A DNA stretch of 64,000 nucleotides from Luteimonas sp. MC1572 (GCF_016615815.1 NZ_CP067112.1:2418001-2482000), one strand, 5' to 3'. Shown: positions 46,982-56,289, numbered from the stretch's first letter. Made by a program: numbers and translations. Notes: a model not told the origin generated them from the letters alone.

Positions 46982-47773
46982 ATGTCCGCGCGCGTCGCCT
47001 CGTGCCTGCTTGCCGTGCTCGCGCTGGCCGCGTGGTGGCCATCGGCCAGCGCGCGCGCCAGCGGACCGGCGGCCGGCCCGCTCACCGTGTTCGCCGCAGC
47101 CAGCCTGCAGGAATCGATGGACGAAGCCGCGAGTGCCTACCGGGAGGCCACCGGCCAGGCGGTGCGCGTGTCGTACGCCGCCAGCCCGGCGCTGGCGCGG
47201 CAGATCCAGCAGGGCGCGCCGGCGGATGTGTTCGTTTCCGCCGACCTCGACTGGATGGACGTGCTGCAGGCACAGGGCCTGATCGACGCCGCGACGCGCA
47301 GTGAGCTGCTCGGCAACACGCTGGTGCTCATCGCGCCGGCGCGCAGCGCTGCACGGCCGTTCGCGCTGGGCCCGGGCAGCGACCTGCTGCCGCTGCTCGG
47401 CGCGCGCGGCCGCATCGCGCTGGGCATGGTGGACAGCGTGCCTGCCGGGAAGTACGCGCGTGCCGCCTTCGCGTCGCTAGGCATGTGGGACGCGCTGAAA
47501 CCGCGCGTGGCCGGCACCGCGAACGTGCGTGCGGCGCTGATGCTGGTGGCACGCGGCGAGGTGCCGCTGGGCGTCGTGTACGCCAGCGATGCCCGCGCCG
47601 AGCCGCGCGTGCGCGTGCTCGCCACGTTCCCGGCCGCCTCGCATCCGCCGATCGTGTATCCGGTGGCGCGTGTCGCGGCCAGCCGGCATCCGCACGGCGC
47701 GGCGTTCGTGCGCTGGCTGCACTCGCCGCCGGCGCGGGCGATCTTCGTGCGCCATGGCTTCAGCCTGCGCTGA
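46982..47773 (+). CDS. modA: ModA, molybdate-binding periplasmic protein
   Basis: A 263-residue solute-binding protein for the molybdate ABC importer. The signal peptide ends near ARA-SGP (about 26). Conserved ModA motifs: [67 protein letters not shown] and [10 protein letters not shown]. First gene of modABC, but only 4 nt after the MBL gene, so the nuclease, MBL and modABC genes may share a transcript. Confidence 0.94.
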   Translation: MSARVASCLLAVLALAAWWPSASARASGPAAGPLTVFAAASLQESMDEAASAYREATGQAVRVSYAASPALARQIQQGAPADVFVSADLDWMDVLQAQGLIDAATRSELLGNTLVLIAPARSAARPFALGPGSDLLPLLGARGRIALGMVDSVPAGKYARAAFASLGMWDALKPRVAGTANVRAALMLVARGEVPLGVVYASDARAEPRVRVLATFPAASHPPIVYPVARVAASRHPHGAAFVRWLHSPPARAIFVRHGFSLR

Positions 47774-47791
47774 GCGGGCGACACTGCACGC

Positions 47792-48496
47792 ATGTCCCTC
47801 TTCACCGCGGCCGAGCTCACCGTCATCGCGCTGAGCCTGAAAGTGGCCAGCACGGCGGCGCTGGCCAGCCTCCCGGCCGGCATTGCCGTGGCCTGGCTGC
47901 TGGCGCGCGGGCGCTTTCCGGGCAAGGCGCTGCTCGATGCACTGGTGCACCTGCCGTTGGTGCTGCCGCCGGTGGTGGTGGGCTATGCGCTGTTGGTGCT
48001 GTTCGGAACCCAGGGTGCGATCGGCGGATTCCTGGCCGAGCAGTTCGGCATCGGCGTCGCGTTCCGCTGGACCGGCGCGGCGCTGGCCAGCGCGATCATG
48101 GGCTTCCCGCTGATGGTGCGCGCGATCCGCCTGTCCATCGAAAACGTCGACCGCCGCCTGGAGCAGGCGGCGGCCACGCTCGGCGCCAATCCCTGGCGCG
48201 TGTTCGCCACGGTCACGTTGCCACTGGCGTGGCCGGGGATCGTGGCTGGCGCGGTGCTCGGCTTCGCCAAGGCGCTGGGCGAGTTCGGCGCCACCATCAC
48301 CTTCGTGTCCAACATTCCCGGCGAGACGCAGACGCTGTCGACGGCGATTTACGGATTGATGCAGGTGCCGGGTGGCGAGTCCGGCATCTGGCGGCTGGCG
48401 GCGGTGGCGGTGGCGATCTCGCTGCTGGCGCTGCTGGCCTCGGAGTGGCTGGTGCGCCGCCAGCACGGCCACCGCGATGCGGGGGACGGCGCATGA
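47792..48496 (+). CDS. modB: ModB, molybdate ABC transporter permease
   Basis: A 234-residue inner membrane permease with about five hydrophobic segments. It opens with FTAAELTVIALSLKVASTA and has LVLPPVVVGYALLVLFG, the EAA-like cytoplasmic loop EQAAATLGANPWRVFATVTLPLA (shortened) and the ModB-specific LGEFGATITFVSNIPGETQTLS. It lies 18 nt after modA. Confidence 0.95.
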   Translation: MSLFTAAELTVIALSLKVASTAALASLPAGIAVAWLLARGRFPGKALLDALVHLPLVLPPVVVGYALLVLFGTQGAIGGFLAEQFGIGVAFRWTGAALASAIMGFPLMVRAIRLSIENVDRRLEQAAATLGANPWRVFATVTLPLAWPGIVAGAVLGFAKALGEFGATITFVSNIPGETQTLSTAIYGLMQVPGGESGIWRLAAVAVAISLLALLASEWLVRRQHGHRDAGDGA

Positions 48497-48521
48497 ACCT
48501 GCCGCATCCCGAGCCGGGCCG

Positions 48522-49142
48522 ATGCTGAGCCTGGACATCCACCTGCGGCGCGGCCGCTTCGAGCGCCACGTGCGCATCGAGGATGCGGCGCGCGTGGTCG
48601 CGCTGACAGGGCCCTCCGGCGCCGGCAAGACCACGGTGCTCAATGCGATCGCCGGGCTGGTGCGCCCGCTCTCGGGGCACATCGCCGTCGACGGCCGCGT
48701 GCTGTTCGACGCCGCGCGCGGCATCGACCTGCCGGCGCACCGGCGCCGTGTCGGCTACGTGTTCCAGGATGCGCGGCTGTTCCCGCACCTCGATGTCCGC
48801 GGCAACCTGCTGTATGGCCGCCATGCGCGGCGCGGCGAGGTCGAGCGCTTCGGGCTGGATGACGTCGTCGCGCTGCTCGGCATCGGCGCGCTGCTGGCGC
48901 GCCCCACCGCCAACCTGTCCGGCGGCGAGGCGCAGCGCGTCGCCATCGGCCGCGCCCTGCTCGCGCAGCCGGCGATCCTGCTGCTCGACGAGCCGCTGTC
49001 CGCGCTCGACCTGGCGCGCCGCGAAGAGCTGATCCCGTGGCTGCAGCGGGTGCGCGACGAGGTGCGGCTGCCGATGGTCCATGTCAGCCATGCCGAGGAC
49101 GAGGTGCGGCGCATGACCAGCGCGGTCCACGTGCTGGACTGA
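48522..49142 (+). CDS. modC: ModC-type molybdate ABC transporter ATPase lacking the regulatory domain
   Basis: A 206-residue ATPase: Walker A GPSGAGKTT (about 30-38), Q-loop YVFQDARLFPHL, signature LSGGEAQRVAIGRAL, Walker B ILLLDEPLSALD and switch His in VHVSHAEDE. E. coli ModC is about 350 residues because of a C-terminal Mop/TOBE molybdate-binding domain; here the protein stops directly after the nucleotide-binding domain, and no Mop gene follows. The ATG at 48522 lies 25 nt after modB. Confidence 0.92.
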   Translation: MLSLDIHLRRGRFERHVRIEDAARVVALTGPSGAGKTTVLNAIAGLVRPLSGHIAVDGRVLFDAARGIDLPAHRRRVGYVFQDARLFPHLDVRGNLLYGRHARRGEVERFGLDDVVALLGIGALLARPTANLSGGEAQRVAIGRALLAQPAILLLDEPLSALDLARREELIPWLQRVRDEVRLPMVHVSHAEDEVRRMTSAVHVLD

Positions 49143-49192
49143 CGCCTGCGGACAGTCCGGCGGCGCAGCACGCCTGTTCACGGCCACGGACG

Positions 49193-49198
49193 TATCCT
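49193..49198 (+). promoter_or_regulatory. -10 box immediately before the acetyl-CoA hydrolase family gene
   Basis: TATCCT is followed by GCGCCG and the ATG at 49205, the same spacing as at 42170 and 45215. Predicts a leaderless mRNA. Confidence 0.45.
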
Positions 49199-49204
49199 GC
49201 GCCG

Positions 49205-51157
49205 ATGACCGAAGTGCTCGACTCGCTTGAGCTTGCCGTCGACCGGATCGTGGCGCGGATCCCGGGCACGCTGCATGTCGCCACCCCGCTCGGCCTCGGC
49301 AAGCCGCACCGCCTGCTCAACGCCCTGTATGGCCGCATCCAGCGCGACCCCGCTCGCCGCCTGCACATCTACACGGCGCTGTCGCTGGACCCGCCCGTGG
49401 CCGGCCGCAGCGACCTGCAGCGGCGCTTCCTGGCGCCGTTCCTGAGCCGCCAGTTCGGCGACGACTTCCCGCGCCTGGACTGGGTGCGCGCGCAGCGGCG
49501 CGACGCGTTGCCCGACAACATCGCCATCGAGGAGTTCTATCTCCAGGGCGGCGCGCTGCTGCGCTCCAGACAGGCGCAACGGCATTACGCCAGCCTCAAC
49601 TACACCCACGTGGCGCGCACGCTGGCCGCGCGCGGCGTGAGCTGCATCGTGCAGAAGGTCGCGGTGGACGCCGGCGGTACACGGCTGTCGCTGTCATCCA
49701 ACACCGACCTCACGCTGGATACGATCGACGCGCTCGCCGTCGCCGGGCACCCGCGGCCGCTGCTGGTCGCCGAGATCGATCCGGAGCTGCCGTGGCTCGG
49801 CGGCACCGCGGCGGTCGACGCCGGATTCTTCGACATCATCGTGGCGCCGCCGGCGCCGTATCCGAAGCTGTTCGCGCTGCCGCGCCAGGCGGTCGGCGAT
49901 GCCGACCATGCGATCGGCCTGTACGCCAGCGCGCTGGTGCGCGACGGCGGCACCCTGCAACTCGGCATCGGTGCACTGGCCGACGCGATCTGCCACGCGC
50001 TGGCGCTGCGCCACACCGACAACGCCGCCTATCGGCGCGTGCTGCAGGCACTCGACCCGGGCATCGAAGCGCATCCGGCCGTGCTGGCCAGTGGTGGCCT
50101 TGGACCTTTCGCGATCGGCCTGTACGGCTGCAGCGAAATGGTCAACGAAGGCTTCCGCCGCCTGGTGCAGTGCGGCGTGGTGCGCCGGCGCGTGGTCGAC
50201 AAGCTGCCGCTGCAGCAGCGCCTCGACGATGGCAGCGCCAGCGAACTCGACCGCGAGCTGCAGGCGCGCGACGGGCAGTTCCTGCACGGCGGCTTCTATC
50301 TCGGCTCGGCGGAGTTCTACGACTGGTTGCGCACGCTGGATGACGACACGCGCCACGGCATCGGCATGCGCCGCATCAGCGAGTTGAACATGCTGCCGCT
50401 CGGCGACGAGGCGCTGGCGCGCGTGCAGCGCCGCGATGCACGCTTCTTCAACAGCTGCATGATGGCCACCGCGCTCGGCGCGGCGGTTTCCGACGGCCTT
50501 GCCGACGGCGAGGTGGTGTCGGGCGTGGGCGGCCAGTACGACTTCGTGTCGATGGCGCACGCGCTGCCCGACGCGCGCTCCACGCTGCTGCTGCGGGCGA
50601 CGCGCGAGACTGGCGGCGCGGCGCAATCCAACCTGCGCTGGAACTACGGCCACACCACCATCCCGCGGCACCTGCGCGACATCTACATCAGCGAGTACGG
50701 CATCGCCGATGTGCGCGGCCTGGCCGACGAGGATTGCGTGGTGGCGATGACGGCGATCTGCGATGCACGCTTCAGCGGCGGATTGCTGGCCGAGGCGAAG
50801 CAGCATCGCAAGCTGCGCGGCGACTTCGCGCCGCCGGCATCGTGGGCGCGCAACACGCCCGCGCGGCTGCGCGAAGCGCTCGCGCCGTTCCGCCGCGACG
50901 GCACCCTGCCCGACTATCCGCTCGGCAGCGACTTCACCGACGTCGAACAGCGCCTGGCCAAGGCGCTGGGCTGGCTGCAGGCGAACACCTCGAACCGCTG
51001 GCGCCTGCTGCGCACCGTGGCGGCCGCCCTGGTCACCAGGGGCGCGGACGACCGTGAAGCGCTGGAGCGGATGGCGCTGTCGGCTCCCGCCTCGTCCGGC
51101 GAGCGACTCTCTACGCGGTTGCTCGCATACGCGCTCGCGCAGACACGTACCGCCTGA
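49205..51157 (+). CDS. Acetyl-CoA hydrolase/CoA-transferase family protein
   Basis: A 650-residue protein of the acetyl-CoA hydrolase / 4-hydroxybutyrate CoA-transferase family, longer than the usual 430-500 residues. N-terminal half about 1-300 includes HVATPLGLGKPHRLLNAL and LQLGIGALADAICHAL. The C-terminal domain (about 400-620) has GFYLGSAEFYDWLR, GGQYDFVSMAHALP, YGHTTIPRHLRDIYISEYGI (the conserved segment) and IADVRGLADEDCV. The exact CoA reaction cannot be told from sequence. The ATG at 49205 is chosen on the preceding -10 box. It follows modC by 62 bp and is probably transcribed separately. Confidence 0.82.
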   Translation: MTEVLDSLELAVDRIVARIPGTLHVATPLGLGKPHRLLNALYGRIQRDPARRLHIYTALSLDPPVAGRSDLQRRFLAPFLSRQFGDDFPRLDWVRAQRRDALPDNIAIEEFYLQGGALLRSRQAQRHYASLNYTHVARTLAARGVSCIVQKVAVDAGGTRLSLSSNTDLTLDTIDALAVAGHPRPLLVAEIDPELPWLGGTAAVDAGFFDIIVAPPAPYPKLFALPRQAVGDADHAIGLYASALVRDGGTLQLGIGALADAICHALALRHTDNAAYRRVLQALDPGIEAHPAVLASGGLGPFAIGLYGCSEMVNEGFRRLVQCGVVRRRVVDKLPLQQRLDDGSASELDRELQARDGQFLHGGFYLGSAEFYDWLRTLDDDTRHGIGMRRISELNMLPLGDEALARVQRRDARFFNSCMMATALGAAVSDGLADGEVVSGVGGQYDFVSMAHALPDARSTLLLRATRETGGAAQSNLRWNYGHTTIPRHLRDIYISEYGIADVRGLADEDCVVAMTAICDARFSGGLLAEAKQHRKLRGDFAPPASWARNTPARLREALAPFRRDGTLPDYPLGSDFTDVEQRLAKALGWLQANTSNRWRLLRTVAAALVTRGADDREALERMALSAPASSGERLSTRLLAYALAQTRTA

Positions 51158-51168
51158 AGCGCGCGGCG

Positions 51169-51192
51169 CCGACACCGCGGGGTGTCGGCGGC
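51169..51192. other. GC-rich hairpin between convergent genes
   Basis: A 10-bp stem (CGCCGACACC with GGTGTCGGCG, loop GCGG) lies between the acetyl-CoA hydrolase family gene and the TonB-domain gene that converges on it. Neither strand has a T tract, so this is at most a processing or weak termination signal. Confidence 0.5.
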
Positions 51193-51221
51193 GCTTGGCC
51201 GGGCGTACCCGGCACTGCGGG

Positions 51222-51860
51222 TCAGTCCAGTGCGAAGTCCACGGGCACGCGGATCCAGCCCTCTACCGGCTTGCCGTCCGACTGCTCGGGATTGAAGCGC
51301 CAGTTGCGGGCGGCCTCGAGCGTCGCCGCGTCGAACACGCCCACCGGCGTCGACTGTTCGACCACTGCGTCCCTGACGCTGCCGTCAGTGCCCACCAGCA
51401 GCTTCAGCACGACCCGCCCGCTCTGTTTTGCGGCAACGGCAGCGGCCGGATAGCGCGGCGCCGTCATGACCGGTGCTGCAGGTGGCGCGGGCGGCGCGGG
51501 CGGTGCGGCGGACGACGGAGCCGCGGCGGGAACCGGCGGCGCGGGTGCCTTGGCAGGAGCGGCGGGCGCCGGCGGTACAGGCAATGCCGGTGGTGACGGC
51601 GCACGGGCGGGTCGGGGCGGCGCCGGTGGAGCCGGCGGTGCGTCGGCTGCGTCCACCGCCGTGGCATCCGGTGGCGCAGGCGGCGCCGGCGGCGCGTCGG
51701 GCACCGCAGGCGCGGCGAGCACCGGCGGAACCGGCGGTGGAGGTGGTGCGGCAGCCGGGCGGACCGCCCAGGCGGCGTAGCTGCAGCCCGCCAGCACGAC
51801 GCCCAGGGCCAGGGCGCCGGTTCGACGGCGGACGGCTCCGGGTTGCGGTTGTTTCAACAT
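51222..51860 (-). CDS. TonB-domain protein, downstream half of an interrupted M56-TonB frame
   Basis: A 212-residue protein if started at the ATG at 51860, which has a strong AAGGAG 9 nt upstream. Residues about 14-33 are hydrophobic (TGALALGVVLAGCSYAAWAV) and serve as a membrane anchor or, with VLAGC, a lipobox. About 35-130 is a Pro/Ala-rich spacer. The C-terminus (about 135-212) is a TonB domain: APRYPAAAVAAKQSGRVVLK, VGTDGSVRDAVVEQST, LEAARNWRFNPEQSDGKPV. The frame is continuous with the M56 gene through a single TGA at 51902-51900, and HWQSSQFLKERILMLKQP precedes and spans the ATG. It may be translated by reinitiation or be part of a broken fusion gene. Confidence 0.8.
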   Translation of the reverse strand: MLKQPQPGAVRRRTGALALGVVLAGCSYAAWAVRPAAAPPPPPVPPVLAAPAVPDAPPAPPAPPDATAVDAADAPPAPPAPPRPARAPSPPALPVPPAPAAPAKAPAPPVPAAAPSSAAPPAPPAPPAAPVMTAPRYPAAAVAAKQSGRVVLKLLVGTDGSVRDAVVEQSTPVGVFDAATLEAARNWRFNPEQSDGKPVEGWIRVPVDFALD

Positions 51861-51887
51861 GAGGATGCGCTCCTTCAGGAATTGGCT

Positions 51888-51917
51888 GGACTGCCAATGT
51901 CAACCGACCGGCAGTCC
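51888..51917 (-). other. Hairpin around the in-frame TGA of the M56-TonB frame
   Basis: GGACTGCC (51917-51910 on the minus strand) pairs perfectly with GGCAGTCC (51895-51888), with the TGA inside the 14-nt loop. A competing 5-bp hairpin TTGGC/GCCAA (51897-51882) starts 2 nt after the TGA. Confidence 0.6.
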
Positions 51918-52664
51918 AGGGACGGCCAGTTGCACGTTCAACATCGCGTCCGCGTAGCGGCGACGGGCATGCGGGTGGCGCGCGAGCACCGTGGCATCGC
52001 AGGCAAGCTCCTGGTCGAGGCGGAATCCGCGCGCGGCCAGGTGCAGGAAGGGGTTGAACCAGTGCAGGCAGCGCAACGCGACCGCCAGCAGGTTGGCGCG
52101 CGTGTCGCCGCGCGCGAGATGGGCGCGCTCGTGTGCGACCACCAGCGCCGCTTCGTCCGCTGCGTGCAGGGCTTCGAAATCGACAGGCAGCACGATGCGC
52201 GGCCGCATCGCGCCCACCACCGCCGGTGCCTCCACGCCAACGCCGCGCCAGCTCCCGTCCGCGGCCTGATCGAGGTGGCCAAGCGCCGCCACGTAACCCC
52301 GCTGTTGCGCCCGGAAACGCAGGGCGGCGAACACGCCGCCAATCAGCCAGGCCGAAGCCAGCAGCAGCGGCCAGTCGATGCCGGTCGCGGTCAGCGTAGA
52401 GCCTGTCGACGGCATCACCAGCACGCCCGGGTGCAGTGACAGCAGCGCCGGGGCGAACCCTTGGCCGGGGGCCGGGCGCGGCAACGCGGCCGCGGCGATC
52501 GCCAGCGGCACCAGCGCCCACGCGCCGTACGCCACGCGCGCGCCGAATGCGCGACGCAACGGATGCCGCAGCGCGAGTACCAGCAGCAGTGCCGCGCTCG
52601 CCGCGAGGCTGCCGTCGACGAGCCAGCGCAGCAGCGTGTCAGCGGCGATCATCATCAAGCCCAT
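51900..52664 (-). CDS. M56 (BlaR1-type) membrane metallopeptidase, ends at in-frame TGA
   Basis: A 254-residue zinc membrane protease. Membrane helices lie at about 13-33, 45-63 and 97-116. The catalytic HERAH (H178, E179, H182) is in VVAHERAHLARGD, with a third-ligand segment FRLDQELACDA (about 216-226). BlaR1-type proteases cleave or inactivate BlaI-type repressors. It overlaps blaI by 26 nt if started at the ATG at 52664; an ATG at 52655 is possible. It stops at a TGA after VPGLPVG; the same frame then continues without other stops into the TonB domain. Many M56 proteins of this family are fused to TonB, so this looks interrupted. Confidence 0.88.
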   Translation of the reverse strand: MGLMMIAADTLLRWLVDGSLAASAALLLVLALRHPLRRAFGARVAYGAWALVPLAIAAAALPRPAPGQGFAPALLSLHPGVLVMPSTGSTLTATGIDWPLLLASAWLIGGVFAALRFRAQQRGYVAALGHLDQAADGSWRGVGVEAPAVVGAMRPRIVLPVDFEALHAADEAALVVAHERAHLARGDTRANLLAVALRCLHWFNPFLHLAARGFRLDQELACDATVLARHPHARRRYADAMLNVQLAVPGLPVG

Positions 52665-53010
52665 CGATCAGGCGGCGGAGTTCGGCGATGTCGGCCGGGC
52701 TGAGCTTGCCGCGCTCGCTGAAGTGCGCCACCAGCGGCGCAACGCGCCCGCCAAACAGGCGGTCCACCACGCCCTGGCTCTGCTGCGCGACCCACGCTTC
52801 GCGGGTCAGCACCGGGGAATACAGATAGCGGCGACCGTCGCGTTCGGCGCGCACCGCGCCCTTGCGCAGCAGGCGGTTGAGCAGGGTCTTGATGGTCGGT
52901 TCCGCCCATTCCGAACTGGCGGCCAGCTGCGCCACCACGTCTTCGGCGGCCAGCGGCTGCCGCCGCCAGAGCACGTCCATCACCACCGCTTCGGCATCGC
53001 TGATCGACAT
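52639..53010 (-). CDS. blaI: BlaI/MecI/CopY family repressor
   Basis: A 123-residue winged-helix repressor: ISDAEAVVMDVLWRRQPLAA, the recognition helix region EPTIKTLLNRLLRKGAV and RRYLYSPVLTREAWVAQQSQ, ending in a dimerisation helix pair (GKLSPADIAELRRLIDGL). It is paired with an M56 protease as in bla/mec sensors. No beta-lactamase is adjacent, so the regulon lies elsewhere. Two ATTACA-type operators stand just before the start codon and suggest autorepression. Confidence 0.93.
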   Translation of the reverse strand: MSISDAEAVVMDVLWRRQPLAAEDVVAQLAASSEWAEPTIKTLLNRLLRKGAVRAERDGRRYLYSPVLTREAWVAQQSQGVVDRLFGGRVAPLVAHFSERGKLSPADIAELRRLIDGLDDDRR

Positions 53011-53014
53011 GACG

Positions 53015-53050
53015 ATTACACCCGTAATTTGAACTGATTACAGGCGTAAA
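53015..53050. promoter_or_regulatory. Pair of BlaI-type operators
   Basis: ATTACACCCGTAAT (53015-53028) and ATTACAGGCGTAAA (53037-53050) are two imperfect palindromes of the same pattern, ATTACA-NN-CGTAAW, offset by 22 bp (two helical turns). The first lies 4 bp from the blaI ATG. The AT-rich DNA here is distinct from the surroundings and must also hold the promoter. Confidence 0.6.
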
Positions 53051-53075
53051 CAATCGTGCTGTCAAGCGCCGCGTG

Positions 53076-54179
53076 TCAGGTGGCGCGAACGGGCTCCAGC
53101 CCCGGGATGTCGCCGCCGGCGGCGCCCGCTTCCACCACCGCATCGGCGTCCTCGGTGTCGATGCCGTTGGCGGCGTACCAGGCAGGTGCGTAATAGCTGT
53201 GCGCGTAGCGGTCACCGCTGTCGCAGAGGATGGTCACGATCGAACCGCTGCGCCCTTCGACCGCCATGCGTTGCGCCGCGTGCAGGACGCCGATGAAATT
53301 GGTGCCGGTGGATCCGCCGACGCGGCGACCGAGGCGCGCGCTGACGTGGCGCATCGCCGCCAGCGCCAGGGCGTCGGGCACCTTGACCATGGCGTCGATG
53401 CAGCCGGGAATGAAGCTCGCCTCCACGCGTGGGCGGCCGATGCCTTCCACGCGCGAGCCGCAGGGATGGGTGAAGTGGCGCCACGGCTGCCCGGCCACTG
53501 CCGCGCGGTAGGCCTGATGGAACACCGATTCCTGCGGATCCGCGCACAGCACGCGCGTGGCGTGGCGGCGATAGCGCACGTAGCGACCCAGCGTGGCGGC
53601 GGTGCCGCCGGTGCCCGGGCTGCACACGATCCATTCCGGAACCGGGTGCCGCTCCTCCGCCATCTGCCGGAAGATCGATTCGGCGATGTTGTTGTTGGCG
53701 CGCCAGTCGGTGGCGCGCTCGGCGTAGGTGAACTGGTCCATGAAGTGGCCGCCGGTCTCGGCCGCGACGCGCTGCGATTCGGAATCCAGCGCGCAGGCGG
53801 TCTGCACCAGGTGGCAGCGGCCGCCATGGAATTCGATCGCGGCGATTTTTTCCGGCGAGGTCGATGCCGGGATCACCGCGATGAACGGCAGGCCCAGCAG
53901 CCGCGCGAAGTAGGCTTCCGACACCGCGGTCGATCCGCTCGACGCCTCCACCACCGGCCGCCCTTCGCGCAGCCAACCGTTGGCCAGCGCGTACAGGAAC
54001 AGCGAGCGCGCCAGCCGGTGCTTGAGGCTGCCGGTCGGATGGCTCGACTCGTCCTTCAGGTACACGTCGATGCCCGGATAGCCGGGCACGTCCAGCGGGA
54101 TCAGGTGGGTGTCGGCCGAGCGGTTGAAGTCGGCCTCGATGGTGTGGATGGCACGCGCCACCCAGTCACGCTGCGGCAT
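53076..54179 (-). CDS. PLP-dependent cysteine synthase family protein, Cds1-like
   Basis: A 367-residue fold-type II PLP enzyme. The N-terminus ([20 protein letters not shown]) and [20 protein letters not shown], with PLP lysine K53, resemble mycobacterial-type L-cysteine desulfhydrase Cds1 more than CysK. Other motifs: [20 protein letters not shown] (phosphate-near Asn loop replaced by SSGST), [18 protein letters not shown] (PLP phosphate loop) and [16 protein letters not shown]. It may degrade cysteine to H2S, pyruvate and ammonia or make cysteine; sequence alone does not decide. It lies 27 nt after tkt on the same strand. Confidence 0.82.
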   Translation of the reverse strand: MPQRDWVARAIHTIEADFNRSADTHLIPLDVPGYPGIDVYLKDESSHPTGSLKHRLARSLFLYALANGWLREGRPVVEASSGSTAVSEAYFARLLGLPFIAVIPASTSPEKIAAIEFHGGRCHLVQTACALDSESQRVAAETGGHFMDQFTYAERATDWRANNNIAESIFRQMAEERHPVPEWIVCSPGTGGTAATLGRYVRYRRHATRVLCADPQESVFHQAYRAAVAGQPWRHFTHPCGSRVEGIGRPRVEASFIPGCIDAMVKVPDALALAAMRHVSARLGRRVGGSTGTNFIGVLHAAQRMAVEGRSGSIVTILCDSGDRYAHSYYAPAWYAANGIDTEDADAVVEAGAAGGDIPGLEPVRAT

Positions 54180-54206
54180 GGAAACTCCCGGTGTTGGCCG
54201 GCGGCG

Positions 54207-56195
54207 CTACAGCGCGCGCGCCGCCTCGACCACCTTGTCGACGGTGAAGCCGAAGTGCGGGAACAGCACCTCGGCCGGGGCGCTGGCGCCGAAGCGGTCG
54301 ATGCCGACCACCGCGCCGTCCAGCCCCACGTACTTGCGCCAGATGTCGGTGACACCGGCCTCGACCGCGACGCGCTTGCGGCAGGCGCGCGGCAGCACCG
54401 CTTCGCGGTACGCGGCGTCCTGGCGGTCGAACACGTCGGTCGACGGCATCGACACCACGCGCACGCCGTCGCCGAGGCGCGCGGCGGCATCCATCGCCAG
54501 GCCCACTTCGGACCCGGTGGCGATCAGGATCAGCTCCGGCGCGCCGACCGAATCGCGCAGCACGTAGCCGCCGCGCGCGATGGCGGCGACCTGCGCCGCG
54601 TCGCGCGCCTGGTGGGCGAGGTTCTGGCGCGAGAACACCAGGCAGCTCGGGCCGTCCTGGCGCTCGATGGCGGCACGCCACGACACCGCCGACTCCACCG
54701 CGTCGCACGGACGCCAGACGTCGTTGCCGGGGATGAGGCGCAGGCTGGCCAGGTGCTCGATCGGCTGGTGCGTGGGGCCGTCTTCGCCGAGCCCGATCGA
54801 ATCATGGGTGTAGACGTGGATCGCGTGCGCGCCCATCAGCGCGCTCATGCGCACCGCGTTGCGCGCGTAGTCGCTGAACACCAGGAAGGTGGCGTCATAC
54901 GGAATGAAGCCGCCATGCACGGCAAGGCCGTTGCTGATCGCGGTCATCGCGAATTCGCGCACGCCGTAGTAGACGTAGTTGGCATCGGGGGCGTCGCTGG
55001 CCACCGACTTGCTGCCGCTCCACAGGGTCAGGTTGGAACCGGCCAGGTCGGCCGAGCCACCGACCAGCTCGGGCAGCAGCGGCGCGAAGGCTTCGATCGC
55101 CATCTGCGAGGCCTTGCGCGAGGCGACCGTGGGGCCGTCGGCCTGCAGCTTGGCGACGTACGCGTCCGCGGCGGCCGCGAAGCCCTCCGGGAGTTCCGCG
55201 TGCGAGCGGCGCACGAGTTCGGCGGCCAGCTCGGGATGGCGCGCGGCGTAGGCGTCGAACATCTGGTTCCACTGCGCTTCGCGCGCCAGGCCTGCGCCTG
55301 TGGCACGCCAGCCGTCCTGGATCGCCTGCGGCAGTTCGAACGGCGCGTGCTCCCAGCCCAGCGCCTTGCGCGTGGCCTCGAGTTCGTCACGCCCCAGCGG
55401 CGACCCGTGCGACGACTCCTTGCCGGCCTTGGCGGGCGAGCCGAAGCCGATCGTGGTGCGGCAGCAGACCAGCACCGGGCGGTCGTCGTGGCGCATGGCG
55501 AGTTCGATCGCGTCCTTGACGGCCTTGGCGTCGTGGCCGTCGACGTCGCGGATCACGCGCCAGCCGTAGGCCTCGAAGCGCGCCGGGGTGTCGTCGGTGA
55601 ACCAGCCGGCGGTGTCGCCGTCGATCGAGATGTGGTTGTCGTCCCAGAACGCGACCAGCTTGCCCAGGCCCCAGGTGCCGGCCAACGAGGCGGCCTCGTG
55701 CGAGATGCCCTCCATCAGGCAGCCGTCGCCCATGAACACCCAGGTGCGGTGGTCGACCACGGCGTACTCGGGGCGGTTGAAGCGCTGCGCGAGCAGCTTC
55801 TCGGCGAGCGCGAAACCGACCGCGTTGGCAAAGCCCTGGCCGAGCGGACCGGTGGTGGTCTCCACGCCGTCGGTGACGAAATTCTCGGGATGGCCCGGGG
55901 TGCGGTGGCCCATCTGCCGGAAGTTGCGCAGCTCCTCCATCGGCAGGTCGTAGCCCGAGAGGTGCAGCAGCGAATACAGCAGCATCGAACCGTGGCCGTT
56001 GGACAGCACGAAGCGGTCGCGGTTGAACCACTTGGGGTTGCCCGGGTTGTGGCTCAGGTAGTCGTTCCAGAGCACCTCGGCGATGTCGGCCATGCCCATG
56101 GGCATGCCGGGATGGCCGGAGTTGGCCGCCTGCACGGCGTCGGCGGCAAGGAAGCGGATGGCGTTGGCGAGGTCGCGTCGGCTGGGGCTGGTCAT
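54207..56195 (-). CDS. tkt: Transketolase
   Basis: Transfers two-carbon ketol units in the pentose phosphate pathway with thiamine pyrophosphate. The 662-residue protein has [56 protein letters not shown], the TPP motif [18 protein letters not shown] through [11 protein letters not shown], and in the second half [18 protein letters not shown] and [18 protein letters not shown]. The ATG at 56195 is chosen. It shares strand with the upstream symporter (94 bp) and the downstream Cds1-like gene. Confidence 0.97.
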   Translation of the reverse strand: MTSPSRRDLANAIRFLAADAVQAANSGHPGMPMGMADIAEVLWNDYLSHNPGNPKWFNRDRFVLSNGHGSMLLYSLLHLSGYDLPMEELRNFRQMGHRTPGHPENFVTDGVETTTGPLGQGFANAVGFALAEKLLAQRFNRPEYAVVDHRTWVFMGDGCLMEGISHEAASLAGTWGLGKLVAFWDDNHISIDGDTAGWFTDDTPARFEAYGWRVIRDVDGHDAKAVKDAIELAMRHDDRPVLVCCRTTIGFGSPAKAGKESSHGSPLGRDELEATRKALGWEHAPFELPQAIQDGWRATGAGLAREAQWNQMFDAYAARHPELAAELVRRSHAELPEGFAAAADAYVAKLQADGPTVASRKASQMAIEAFAPLLPELVGGSADLAGSNLTLWSGSKSVASDAPDANYVYYGVREFAMTAISNGLAVHGGFIPYDATFLVFSDYARNAVRMSALMGAHAIHVYTHDSIGLGEDGPTHQPIEHLASLRLIPGNDVWRPCDAVESAVSWRAAIERQDGPSCLVFSRQNLAHQARDAAQVAAIARGGYVLRDSVGAPELILIATGSEVGLAMDAAARLGDGVRVVSMPSTDVFDRQDAAYREAVLPRACRKRVAVEAGVTDIWRKYVGLDGAVVGIDRFGASAPAEVLFPHFGFTVDKVVEAARAL

Positions 56196-56289
56196 GTCTC
56201 GGGGCGGCGGCGGGCGAAGCCGCCATTGTCCCACCCCCGCCGGCCGGTGTCCCGGACGCGCTGCCCGGACTGCGGCACAGGCCCGCCGT

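Noticed and set aside
48493..48528. An 11-codon open frame overlapping the modB stop (ATGA) before modC
   Set aside because: It has no family similarity and simply spans the modB-modC gap; modC starts inside it in another frame.
51882..51902. Selenocysteine insertion at the TGA of the M56-TonB frame
   Set aside because: The hairpin beginning 2 nt after the TGA is only 5 bp and too close to match a bacterial SECIS, and the 8-bp hairpin encloses the TGA rather than following it. I therefore do not annotate a selenoprotein, but keep the interruption as a finding.
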